A stretch of DNA of 13,095 nucleotides from positions 1 to 13,095 of the forward strand of contig JAJEBJ010000451.1 of NCBI GenBank assembly GCA_022822575.1. The letters are read 5' to 3'. Within the stretch, counting starts at the first letter, position 1, and each line of letters begins with the position of its first letter. Of the stretch, positions 1 to 6,819 are shown piece after piece. The notes below the pieces were generated by a model. It saw only the letters and a list, made by a program, of their open reading frames with translations. It was not told the DNA's origin and made no database searches. Origin of the DNA: Alphaproteobacteria bacterium. GTDB lineage: Bacteria; Pseudomonadota; Alphaproteobacteria; SP197. A program made the position numbers and the translations under genes.

Positions 1-1172
1 TCTCTCTTGTCGGGATCTGCCTCGGGGTCGGCGCCCTTATCATCGTCATGTCCGTGATGAACGGATTTCGTCATGAACTCATCAGCCAGATCCTCGGGTT
101 CAAGGGCCATGTCACCATCGCCGCGCCCGCCGGCGGCCTTGGGGGCTATGGCGAACTTGCGAGTGACGTGGCGGCGCACCCTGATGTCACCCTCGCCGCT
201 CCGGTGATCGAGGGCCAGGTTCTCGCATCGTCGCGTCGTGCCCATGCCGGCGTGATCGTTCGCGGACTGACGGCGGATGATCTTGCCGCCAAGCCGCTGA
301 TTGCCGACAACATGGTCGCCGGCTCGATTGACTTTCCCGGGGACAATCCTGGCATCATCGCCGGCTCCAGGCTGATGCGCCGTCTGGGACTCCGATTGGG
401 CGATTCGATGACGCTTCTCTCGCCTCGTGGACTGCCCACGGCTCTTGGAACCATGCCACGGTCTGTCTCATGGCCGGTGGTGGGAGTCTTCGAGGTCGGC
501 ATGTACGAATTCGATTCCGGTGTTGTCTTCGTGCCTTTCGGGATGGCACAGACCTATTTCCGCCTGGGCGACAGGGTGACCGAGATCGAGGTCATGGTCA
601 CACACCCGGAAGAACCGGCCGCCACGACGGCAGACATTCGTCGCATCGTGGCCGAAACGGCTCCGCCGGGGGTCGTCGTCGTGGACTGGCAACAGACCAA
701 CCGCCACCTCTATGGCGCGCTTCAGGTGGAGCGTGACGTGATGTTCCTCATCCTGACGCTCATCATCCTTGTCGCTGCTTTCAACATCATCTCGTCTCTC
801 ATCCTCCTCGTGAAGGACAAGAACGGCGACATCGCCATCATGCGCACCATGGGCGCGACACGCGGCAGCGTCATGCGCATCTTCCTTCTGACCGGATCGG
901 CCATCGGCGTGGCCGGGACTCTTGCCGGCACCCTGGTCGGTGTCCTCTTTTGTCTCCACATCGAGGAGATCCGCCAGCTAATCCAGACACTCATCGGACT
1001 CGAACTGTTTCCCGCCGAGGTCTACTTCCTGTCCCATCTGCCGGCGCGGCTTGACTGGCCCGAAGTCATGACCATCTCCCTGATGGCCCTGGGTCTTGCG
1101 TTTCTTGCTTCCCTCTATCCTGCCTGGCGAGCGGCACGCATCGAGCCCGCCGATGCCCTGCGCTATGAGTGA
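1..1172 (+). CDS. lolC: Lipoprotein-releasing ABC transporter permease (LolC/LolE family), 5' truncated
   Basis: This is the membrane subunit of the Lol exporter, which extracts mature lipoproteins from the inner membrane and passes them to the periplasmic carrier LolA. The reading frame is open to the window edge (first full codon at base 3), so the N-terminus is missing. The hydrophobic stretch ending in VMSVMNGFR is the end of the first membrane segment, and the ATG at 48 is internal. A periplasmic MacB-like domain follows, then three C-terminal membrane segments. Between these lies the cytoplasmic coupling motif IAIMRTMGATRGSVMRIF, and the protein ends with the family-typical YPAWRAARIEPADALRYE. 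About 389 residues are visible. The stop overlaps the lolD start by 8 bp, indicating translational coupling. LolC and LolE cannot be told apart here; many alphaproteobacteria carry only one such permease, so the symbol is approximate. Confidence 0.93.
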   Translation, partial: SLVGICLGVGALIIVMSVMNGFRHELISQILGFKGHVTIAAPAGGLGGYGELASDVAAHPDVTLAAPVIEGQVLASSRRAHAGVIVRGLTADDLAAKPLIADNMVAGSIDFPGDNPGIIAGSRLMRRLGLRLGDSMTLLSPRGLPTALGTMPRSVSWPVVGVFEVGMYEFDSGVVFVPFGMAQTYFRLGDRVTEIEVMVTHPEEPAATTADIRRIVAETAPPGVVVVDWQQTNRHLYGALQVERDVMFLILTLIILVAAFNIISSLILLVKDKNGDIAIMRTMGATRGSVMRIFLLTGSAIGVAGTLAGTLVGVLFCLHIEEIRQLIQTLIGLELFPAEVYFLSHLPARLDWPEVMTISLMALGLAFLASLYPAWRAARIEPADALRYE

Positions 1173-1839
1173 GACCGTTCTCGAACTTAGACGCGTGGGA
1201 CGCATGTTCGTCCAAGGCGGACGCACGGTCACCGCGCTCAGCGAGGCGAGCCTCAGCCTTGCCAGGGGGGAAACGGTTGCTCTCGTCGGTCCTTCAGGCG
1301 CAGGCAAGTCGACGCTGCTCTACATCGCCGGGCTTCTCGAACGTGCCGATGCCGGGGAGGTCACCATCCAGGGGGTCGACTGCAACCGGCTCGGTGATCG
1401 CGAGCGCACCGCGATCAGGCGGCGACAGTTGGGTTTCATCTACCAGTTCCATCACCTGCTGCCGGAGTTCTCGGCGCTGGAGAATGTTGTGATCCCGCAA
1501 CTGATTGGCGGCGTTGATCGTGCGACAGCCCGCAGGCAGGCCCATGAACTCCTGGAACATCTCGGACTTGCCGAGCGCCTCGACCACCGTCCTGCCCGCC
1601 TCTCCGGAGGCGAGCAGCAACGCGTTGCCTTCGCCCGCGCCCTTGCCAACCGGCCGGCCATTCTCCTGGCTGACGAGCCGACCGGCAACCTCGATCCGGA
1701 AACGGCGCGCTCGGTCATGGATCGGCTCATAGCCGAGGTCCGTGAACGCCGTCTCACGGCCCTGGTGGCGACACACAACACGGAGCATGCCACGAGGCTC
1801 GACCGCACTGTGCGCCTCGTCGGAGGCGCACTCGACTGA
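1165..1839 (+). CDS. lolD: Lipoprotein-releasing ABC transporter ATPase LolD
   Basis: This is the ATPase that powers lipoprotein release by the LolC/E permease, on the cytoplasmic face of the inner membrane. It has 224 residues, close to the family norm. All ABC motifs are intact: Walker A GPSGAGKST (42-50), Q-loop Q94 in FIYQFHHLLPE, signature LSGGEQQR (146-153), Walker B ending in D170-E171 within LLADEPTGNLD, and the switch histidine H204 in ATHN. FIYQFHHLLPEFSALENV is typical of LolD rather than of general MacB or FtsE ATPases. The ATG at 1165 was chosen because the protein then begins at the normal LolD N-terminus; a longer frame starting at 1096 would run deep into lolC. There is no clear Shine-Dalgarno, so initiation probably depends on coupling to lolC through the ATGAGTGA overlap. 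A GC-rich hairpin lies in its final codons. Confidence 0.97.
   Translation: MSETVLELRRVGRMFVQGGRTVTALSEASLSLARGETVALVGPSGAGKSTLLYIAGLLERADAGEVTIQGVDCNRLGDRERTAIRRRQLGFIYQFHHLLPEFSALENVVIPQLIGGVDRATARRQAHELLEHLGLAERLDHRPARLSGGEQQRVAFARALANRPAILLADEPTGNLDPETARSVMDRLIAEVRERRLTALVATHNTEHATRLDRTVRLVGGALD
1810..1831 (+). terminator. Perfect 9-bp GC-rich hairpin at the 3' end of lolD
   Basis: GTGCGCCTC (1810-1818) and GAGGCGCAC (1823-1831) are exact reverse complements around the loop GTCG. The hairpin ends 5 bases before the lolD stop codon, which is where a transcription end or mRNA-stabilising structure would be expected, and it is followed by the longest gap in the window. No T-run follows, so it is not a canonical intrinsic terminator. 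It may act as a U-less terminator, as a barrier to 3' exonucleases upstream of Rho-dependent termination, or may be a by-product of codon choice. Confidence 0.4.
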
Positions 1840-1902
1840 AACTCCTACCGTGCGGACGCCTGGAAGATGTTGAAGTGCAGGCGAGGGTCGACTTGGCAAA
1901 GG

Positions 1903-1935
1903 ACCAACGTTTCCTGCTTTGAGGAAATGGGTGGT
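1903..1935 (+). repeat. Imperfect inverted repeat (hairpin) in the lolD-dnaE gap
   Basis: The arms 1903-1915 and 1922-1935 can form an outer 4-bp stem (ACCA with TGGT), a small 1x2 internal loop, and an inner stem of 8 pairs (CGTTTCCT with AGGAAATG, one G-U), closed by the loop GCTTTG. No T-run follows, so it is not a standard terminator. It could be part of a structured RNA or of the end of the lolD transcript. The function is unknown. Confidence 0.35.
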
Positions 1936-2123
1936 GCATTGGCGCGCAGGACACTCTGCCGGCTTTGCATGGAGCAGCACGCGTCAGGAAAGCACGTCGA
2001 TCAAACGCTCGGAAACCGCAGCGAAAACCGAAGAACCGACCCTGGACAAGATTCGGACGGGATGGTTCGAAGCCACCAAGCCACCACAGCGGGGGGCGAC
2101 CAAGTGAAGATCAATGTCATTCT

Positions 2124-2151
2124 TTGGCGAGCGGTCGCTTGGAATCGCCAA
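2124..2151 (+). repeat. Inverted repeat TTGGCGA / TCGCCAA in the lolD-dnaE gap
   Basis: TTGGCGA (2124-2130) and TCGCCAA (2145-2151) are exact reverse complements separated by 14 bases. CTTGG (2138-2142) can alternatively pair with CCAAG (2148-2152). Directly downstream, AGGAC (2156-2160) can pair with GTCCT (2168-2172) across GTTGAAA. The cluster could be a protein-binding dyad upstream of dnaE or part of a folded RNA. No specific regulator is recognised. Confidence 0.3.
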
Positions 2152-2294
2152 GAGAAGGACGTTGAAAGTCCTGTGTCAGGCGCTGTCCTGTCTCTCGCCG
2201 GCAGCGTCGCAGCGCACCTGGAGTGATACGTGCATCTCAGCACTGAGTTGCACGGACGATCATGGCAGTCTTTCGCCTGATGTGGGGTCTTGTC

Positions 2295-2310
2295 GGATGG
2301 TGGACCATCC
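2295..2310 (+). repeat. 6-bp stem-loop in the dnaE leader
   Basis: GGATGG (2295-2300) and CCATCC (2305-2310) pair exactly around TGGA, ending 25 bases before the dnaE ATG. It sits close to the weak ribosome-binding region of dnaE, so it might tune translation. It could also be chance. Confidence 0.3.
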
Positions 2311-2335
2311 ACAGGCAGGGATGGGACAGTAGGTC

Positions 2336-5300
2336 ATGACCGGTTTCGTTCACCTGCGTGTCCATACGCCATTCTCCCTCCTTGAGGGAGCGGTGAAGAT
2401 TCCGGATCTCGTCGAGCTTTGCGTTGCCCATGCCATGCCGGCCATGGCCATGACCGATACCGGCAACATGTTCGGTGCCATGGAGTTCGCATCGGCATGC
2501 TCAGCCAGGGGTGTCCAGCCAATCATCGGCACCTTGCTCGCAATTCGCCAAGATGAACAGGAGAGGCTGCGTGACCCCGACCTCGCCGAACGCCTGCTCC
2601 TTCTCGCCCGCGATGACGAGGGTTACACCAATCTCCTCAGCCTGGTGAGCGACGCCTGCCTGACAACGAGTCCGGGCGATGTTCCTTCGCTTCTTCTCGA
2701 CAACTTTGCCGGCCGCAGCGACGGCCTCATCTGTCTGACCGGAGGAGCCTCGGGCCCTCTCGGCCAACTGGTCCTTTCCGGAGCCATGGAGCAGGCACAT
2801 CAGCACCTGATGCATCTGCAAGAGCTCTTCCGGGGATGCCTTTACGTCGAGATTCAGCGGCATGGACTGGAGATGGAGGACGCCAGCGAGGCGGGAATGC
2901 TTGATCTCGCCTACGATCTCGACCTACCGCTGGTGGCTACCAACGATGTCATGTTCGCAGACGAAACCATGCACCAGGCTCATGACGTCCTGATGTGCAT
3001 TGCCGGCGGTGCCACCATCGACCGGGCCGACAGGCGGCGTGTCACTCCACATCACGGCTTTGCCAGTCCGGAGGCGATGGCGACACGTTTCGAGGACTTG
3101 CCCGAGGCCCTTGCCAACACACTCACGATCGCTCGGCGCTGTGCCGCCACCTCACCGGCACGTCACCCCATTCTGCCACCCTTTCCGGTGGCCGGGGAAT
3201 GGGGTGAGGACGACGAACTTCGCCGCCAGGCGCGGGAAGGGCTGGACCGGCGCCTTCGCTCGCTTCCTGACTCGCGTGCCACCGGACCCTACCTGGAACG
3301 CCTCGAGTTCGAACTTGACGTGATCATCAGCATGGGGTTCGCCGGTTACTTCCTGATCGTTGCCGAATTCATCCAATGGGCGAAAGAGCAGAACATTCCC
3401 GTCGGTCCAGGTCGCGGATCGGGAGCCAGTTCCGTGGTGGCATGGTCTCTCACCATCACTGATCTCGATCCCATCCAGTTTGGTCTCCTGTTCGAACGCT
3501 TCCTCAATCCGGAAAGGGTGTCGATGCCCGACTTCGACATCGACTTCTGTCAGGATCGCCGGGATGAAGTAATTGCCCACGTCCAGGATCGTTACGGTGC
3601 CGACAGGGTGGCGCAGATCATCACGTTCGGCACCCTTCAGGCGCGCGCCGTGGTGCGCGATGTCGGGCGCGTGATGCAAATGCCCTACCATCGTGTCGAC
3701 AGGCTGGCGAAACTCATTCCCAACAACCCGGCAGCACCGGTCACCCTGCAGCAGGCCATTGACGATGAGCCGGCGCTCAGGGATGCAATGACGGACGAAG
3801 CGGTCAGGCAGCTGATCGAGACCGCGCTCCAGCTTGAGGGTCTCTACCGCCATGCCAGCACGCATGCCGCCGGAGTCGTCATCGGCGATCGCCCCCTCCA
3901 GCAGCTGATCCCGCTCTATCGCGACCCGCGTTCGGAGTTTCCGGTGTCACAGTTCCACATGAAGGACGTGGAAAAGGCCGGTCTCGTGAAGTTCGACTTT
4001 CTCGGTCTCAAGACCCTGACGGTTCTCGAGCATGCCCGCGCCCTGCTGGCGAGCCGCGGCACGACTGTCGATCTCGACAACCTGCCGCTCGATGACGCCG
4101 ACACCTTTGCCATGCTGGCAAGGGCGGAGACCATCGGAGTCTTCCAGCTTGAGGGGCAGGGCATGCGTGACGCCCTGAGCCATCTCAAACCCGACACCAT
4201 CGAGGACGTCATCGCCCTGGTATCGCTCTACCGGCCCGGGCCCATGGACAACATCCCCCAGTTCTGCAACCGCAAGCATGGTCAGGAGGAGGTCGACTAT
4301 CTTCATCCATCACTCGAGGAAGTGCTGAGCGAAACGTACGGCGTCATCATCTATCAGGAACAGGTGATGCAGATCGCCAGGATCCTGGCCGGATACAGCC
4401 TCGGTGAGGCGGACCTGTTGCGCCGGGCCATGGGCAAGAAGATCAAGAAGGAAATGGCAGCCCAGCGCGACCGTTTTGTTTCCGGCGCCACCAGCCGTGG
4501 AGTCGATGAGAAGCGGGCGACCGAGATCTTCAACCTGGTGGACAAGTTCGCAGGGTACGGATTCAACAAGAGTCACGCCGCAGCCTACGCCATCGTTGCC
4601 TACCAGACGGCCTGGTTGAAGGCGCACCATCCCGTCGAGTTTCTTGCCGCATCAATGACCCTCGACATGGGCAACACCGACAAGATCAATCATTTCAGGC
4701 AGGAACTCACCCGCCTCGGAATCATCCTGCTGCCACCGGATATCAACCGGTCGGGTGTCACCTTCACCGTGGAGGAGATCGGAGGAGGCAGGACAGCAGT
4801 ACGCTATGCGCTTGCCGCCATCCGGAACGTCGGGGAGGGAGCGATGGAGGCTCTCGTTGCCGAACGTGAAGCCAACGGTCCCTATTCGGGCCTTTTCGAG
4901 TTTGCCTCCAGGCTTGATGTTCGTGTCGTCAAGAAGCGGCAACTGGAAATGTTGGCCTGTGCCGGCGCCTTCGACTGCATTGACGACAACCGGGCCAGGG
5001 TCGCTGCCAACATCAACCGTCTCGTCCAGTTCAATGCCGGCATTGCGGAAGAACGCGAAAGCAGACAGCAGAACCTGTTCGGTGATGACGGCGATGCCCG
5101 TGATCCCGAACTCGTCGAAGCGCTCGCTTGGACACCGGACGAAGCCCTGAAGGCCGAAGCGGAAGCAATCGGGTTCTACTTGTCGGCCCATCCGCTGGAA
5201 GCTTACGACGGCGAACTGGTCAGGCTGGGTGTCATGACGCACGCGGACGCCCTGAACCTTGCCCGCGAACATGACGCGGGACCTTTCCGCCTTGCTGGTG

Positions 5301-5761
5301 TCCCTGTTGCCAGGCGCGAACGAACCAGCGCCAGGGGCAACCGCTACGCCTTCCTGGAACTCTCGGACCGCTCCGGCCACTACGAGATTGTCGTCTTTTC
5401 CGATGCGCTCGATGCCTGCGCCGGCACGCTCGAGGGACCAGGACCGTTCTTTCTGGAAGTCGATGGCCGTGTGGACGGCGAGAGCGTGCGCTTTTCGGCG
5501 CGTCGCATCGTCCGCCTTGACGACATGGCATCGAAATCCCTCAAAGCCTTTGTCCTCCACATCGATGCCGGCGAATCACTTGCCGGCCTGCAGCAGGTAC
5601 TCGAAAGCGCCGAACCCGGAGGGGGGCGCATCACGCTGTCTTATGCGGCCCTGAGCGGAAAGGTGGTGGACATTGTCCTGCCCCGGCGGTTTTCCCTTTC
5701 GCTCGGACTGAAGGCCGAGATCGAGGCCCTGCCGGGGCTCCGGTCGGTGGAGGCCGCCTGA
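2336..5761 (+). CDS. dnaE: DNA polymerase III subunit alpha (replicative polymerase)
   Basis: This is the catalytic subunit of the chromosomal replicase. It has 1141 residues; the E. coli protein has 1160. The order is an N-terminal PHP domain (about 1-270), the polymerase core with GPGRGSGASS (357-366), catalytic aspartates D399, D401 and D403 in PDFDIDF, and D554 in KFDFLGL. The fingers follow (FNKSHAAAYA, about 742), then helix-hairpin-helix (about 825-855), the clamp-binding motif QQNLF (911-915), an OB-fold (about 980-1060) and a tau-binding C-terminus. The PHP site is degenerate: R8, E17, T42, L67 and M206 occupy positions that are His, Asp or Glu metal ligands in PHP-exonuclease DnaE proteins. 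Proofreading therefore probably relies on a separate DnaQ. The start is fixed by an in-frame TAG at 2330-2332. The Shine-Dalgarno is weak. It is the single-gene unit between the lol genes and the rpsB promoter. Confidence 0.98.
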   Translation: MTGFVHLRVHTPFSLLEGAVKIPDLVELCVAHAMPAMAMTDTGNMFGAMEFASACSARGVQPIIGTLLAIRQDEQERLRDPDLAERLLLLARDDEGYTNLLSLVSDACLTTSPGDVPSLLLDNFAGRSDGLICLTGGASGPLGQLVLSGAMEQAHQHLMHLQELFRGCLYVEIQRHGLEMEDASEAGMLDLAYDLDLPLVATNDVMFADETMHQAHDVLMCIAGGATIDRADRRRVTPHHGFASPEAMATRFEDLPEALANTLTIARRCAATSPARHPILPPFPVAGEWGEDDELRRQAREGLDRRLRSLPDSRATGPYLERLEFELDVIISMGFAGYFLIVAEFIQWAKEQNIPVGPGRGSGASSVVAWSLTITDLDPIQFGLLFERFLNPERVSMPDFDIDFCQDRRDEVIAHVQDRYGADRVAQIITFGTLQARAVVRDVGRVMQMPYHRVDRLAKLIPNNPAAPVTLQQAIDDEPALRDAMTDEAVRQLIETALQLEGLYRHASTHAAGVVIGDRPLQQLIPLYRDPRSEFPVSQFHMKDVEKAGLVKFDFLGLKTLTVLEHARALLASRGTTVDLDNLPLDDADTFAMLARAETIGVFQLEGQGMRDALSHLKPDTIEDVIALVSLYRPGPMDNIPQFCNRKHGQEEVDYLHPSLEEVLSETYGVIIYQEQVMQIARILAGYSLGEADLLRRAMGKKIKKEMAAQRDRFVSGATSRGVDEKRATEIFNLVDKFAGYGFNKSHAAAYAIVAYQTAWLKAHHPVEFLAASMTLDMGNTDKINHFRQELTRLGIILLPPDINRSGVTFTVEEIGGGRTAVRYALAAIRNVGEGAMEALVAEREANGPYSGLFEFASRLDVRVVKKRQLEMLACAGAFDCIDDNRARVAANINRLVQFNAGIAEERESRQQNLFGDDGDARDPELVEALAWTPDEALKAEAEAIGFYLSAHPLEAYDGELVRLGVMTHADALNLAREHDAGPFRLAGVPVARRERTSARGNRYAFLELSDRSGHYEIVVFSDALDACAGTLEGPGPFFLEVDGRVDGESVRFSARRIVRLDDMASKSLKAFVLHIDAGESLAGLQQVLESAEPGGGRITLSYAALSGKVVDIVLPRRFSLSLGLKAEIEALPGLRSVEAA

Positions 5762-5764
5762 AAC

Positions 5765-5793
5765 TTGATGTCGGGGTGGTGACGGTCTAAATA
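5765..5793 (+). promoter_or_regulatory. Sigma-70-type promoter of the rpsB operon
   Basis: TTGATG (5765-5770) and TAAATA (5788-5793) are separated by exactly 17 bp and closely match the housekeeping consensus. The -35 box begins 3 nt after the dnaE stop codon. A start site near 5800 would give a leader of about 93 nt before rpsB. This is the best promoter-like pair in the window and sits where the ribosomal-protein operon should begin. Confidence 0.75.
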
Positions 5794-5799
5794 CCGCCC

Positions 5800-5892
5800 A
5801 TTGATCCAACCCGCACGCGGACCAAATCTTTCCGGTGCCGGCACACCCGGTCCCGGTCCGCGGAGGCAGAACCGGAAGAGGAGCACAACGCC
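5800..5892 (+). promoter_or_regulatory. rpsB 5' leader with candidate pseudoknot near the Shine-Dalgarno
   Basis: Stem A pairs CGCGGACC (5816-5823) with GGTCCGCG (5855-5862), 8 perfect pairs. Stem B pairs TTCCGGT (5830-5836), inside the loop of A, with ACCGGAA (5871-5877), 7 perfect pairs. The two together have H-type pseudoknot topology. The palindrome GTGCCGGCAC (5835-5844) lies in the loop. The ribosome site AGAGGAG (5877-5883) abuts the 3' arm of stem B, 9 nt before the rpsB ATG. S2 is known to repress its own rpsB-tsf mRNA in gammaproteobacteria through a structured leader, so a similar role is plausible here; the fold itself is inference. Confidence 0.5.
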
Positions 5893-6792
5893 ATGACAAT
5901 GCCGCAGTTCACCATGCGCCAGCTGCTTGAAGCCGGTGTCCACTTTGGGCATCAGGCAAGACGCTGGAATCCGAAGATGAAACCCTACATCTTCGGTGAG
6001 CGCAACGATGTTCACATCATCGATCTCCAGCAGACGGTGCCGATGCTGCGGCATGCGCTGCAGAGGGTTCGCGACGTCGTGGCCGGAGGCGGCAGGGTGC
6101 TGTTTGTCGGCACTAAACGCCAGGCACAGGAAGCCATCGCCGAGGCTGCCGGACGTTGTGGCCAGTATCACGTCAATCACCGCTGGCTTGGCGGAATGCT
6201 GACCAACTGGAAGACCGTATCGAACTCCATCAGGAGGCTGCGCGAGCTTGACGAGCGTCTTGGGGAGGACATCACGGGCCTCACCAAGAAAGAGGTCCTG
6301 CGCATGACCCGGGAACGCGACAAGCTCGAACGCGCGCTCGGAGGCATCAAGGACATGGCTGGCCTTCCCGACATCCTTCTGGTTGTTGACACCAACAAGG
6401 AGGACATCGCCATCTCCGAAGCGCGTAAGCTCAACATTCCCATCGTTGCCATTATCGACAGCAACTGCGATCCCGACGTGGTCGATCTCGCCGTTCCAGG
6501 CAATGACGATGCCATTCGTGCGATCACGCTCTACTGTGACCTTTTTGCCCGTGCGGTTCTCGATGGAATTGAAGCCGAGATCGCCGCATCCGGCGAGGAT
6601 CTCGGTGCCCGTGCCATGGTCGACGAACCGGCGATCGAAGCGGAGACAGCCGGGGACGGCGCGAACGACGACCTGGATTCAACGGGAGAGGAAGCGCCGG
6701 CCCAGACGCCGGATGCTCAGGCCCAAACGCCAGATGCGCCGGCCCGGGCGCCGGATACGCCGGATACCTCATCGCCGGGCGCAAGCGCCTGA
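5893..6792 (+). CDS. rpsB: 30S ribosomal protein S2
   Basis: S2 is a small-subunit ribosomal protein that binds late in 30S assembly and is needed for S1 docking. The first 230 or so residues are a standard S2: MRQLLEAGVHFGHQARRWNPKM near the start, VLFVGTKRQAQEAI, HRWLGGMLTNWKT, GLPDILLVVDTNKEDIAISEA and IPIVAIIDSNCDPD. At 299 residues it exceeds the 241 of E. coli because of a C-terminal tail of about 65 residues rich in Ala, Pro, Asp, Glu and Thr. That tail contains three 7-residue repeats, AQTPDAQ, AQTPDAP and ARAPDTP (270-290), encoded by a 21-bp tandem repeat. Extended S2 tails are common in alphaproteobacteria. A good Shine-Dalgarno (AGAGGAG, 9 nt before ATG) supports this start. It is the first gene of the operon behind the promoter at 5765; tsf follows after 27 bp. 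Confidence 0.98.
   Translation: MTMPQFTMRQLLEAGVHFGHQARRWNPKMKPYIFGERNDVHIIDLQQTVPMLRHALQRVRDVVAGGGRVLFVGTKRQAQEAIAEAAGRCGQYHVNHRWLGGMLTNWKTVSNSIRRLRELDERLGEDITGLTKKEVLRMTRERDKLERALGGIKDMAGLPDILLVVDTNKEDIAISEARKLNIPIVAIIDSNCDPDVVDLAVPGNDDAIRAITLYCDLFARAVLDGIEAEIAASGEDLGARAMVDEPAIEAETAGDGANDDLDSTGEEAPAQTPDAQAQTPDAPARAPDTPDTSSPGASA
6700..6762 (+). repeat. Three tandem 21-bp repeats in the 3' end of rpsB
   Basis: Units at 6700-6720, 6721-6741 and 6742-6762 each begin with GCCC and contain a cgccGGAT- or cgccAGAT-like core. They are in frame and encode AQTPDAQ, AQTPDAP and ARAPDTP; a further GAT-ACC (Asp-Thr) follows. The unit length is a multiple of three, so gain or loss of copies keeps the frame. 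Divergence between units suggests an old duplication. Confidence 0.75.
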
Positions 6793-6819
6793 GGCAACAG
6801 GACTTCAGGGGATCGAACA

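Larger units (their letters stand above)
1840..2335. other. 496-bp intergenic stretch between lolD and dnaE, no convincing gene
   Basis: G+C of 1861-2335 is about 58% by hand count, lower than in the neighbouring genes. The open frames on both strands (up to 119 codons) have no family resemblance that I recognise, mixed third-position use and mostly no usable ribosome site, so I call it non-coding. It holds inverted repeats at 1903-1935, 2124-2151, 2156-2172 and 2295-2310, and a purine-rich run with AACCG three times (2013-2038). A TTCGA-like T-arm resemblance near 2066 has no matching acceptor stem, so it is not a tRNA. The stretch presumably carries the dnaE promoter and leader, but I cannot place a good -35/-10 pair. 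A small RNA is possible but unproven. Confidence 0.6.

Noticed and set aside
2050..2095. tRNA-like T-arm (GGTTCGAAGCC followed by ACCA-like bases)
   Set aside because: The T-arm stem has a mismatch, the loop ends in G, and no complementary acceptor stem or anticodon arm exists upstream at the required distance.
1867..2226. 119-codon + strand open frame in the lolD-dnaE gap
   Set aside because: The Shine-Dalgarno-like GGAAG touches the ATG, third positions are not GC-biased as in the neighbours, and the translation resembles no family.
2248..2276. TTGCAC as a -35 box for dnaE
   Set aside because: At 17 bp spacing the -10 would be TTTCGC and no better hexamer occurs at 16 or 18 bp.
2001..2312. 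103-codon minus-strand open frame in the lolD-dnaE gap
   Set aside because: Composition is rich in Arg, Ser, Cys and Pro, typical of random reading of GC-rich DNA; there is no domain.
4652..5560. 302-codon open frame on the minus strand opposite dnaE
   Set aside because: It is also in codon register with dnaE, has no recognisable motif, and lies opposite well-conserved DnaE sequence. It is a shadow frame.
5801..5829. Second possible rpsB promoter, TTGATC with a 17-bp spacer to AAATCT
   Set aside because: The -10 element is poor and it lies inside the presumed leader of the much better promoter at 5765-5793.
6776..6791. Hairpin across the rpsB stop codon as a terminator or attenuator
   Set aside because: It has only 6 pairs including one G-U, and no T-run follows; it is too weak to call from sequence alone.
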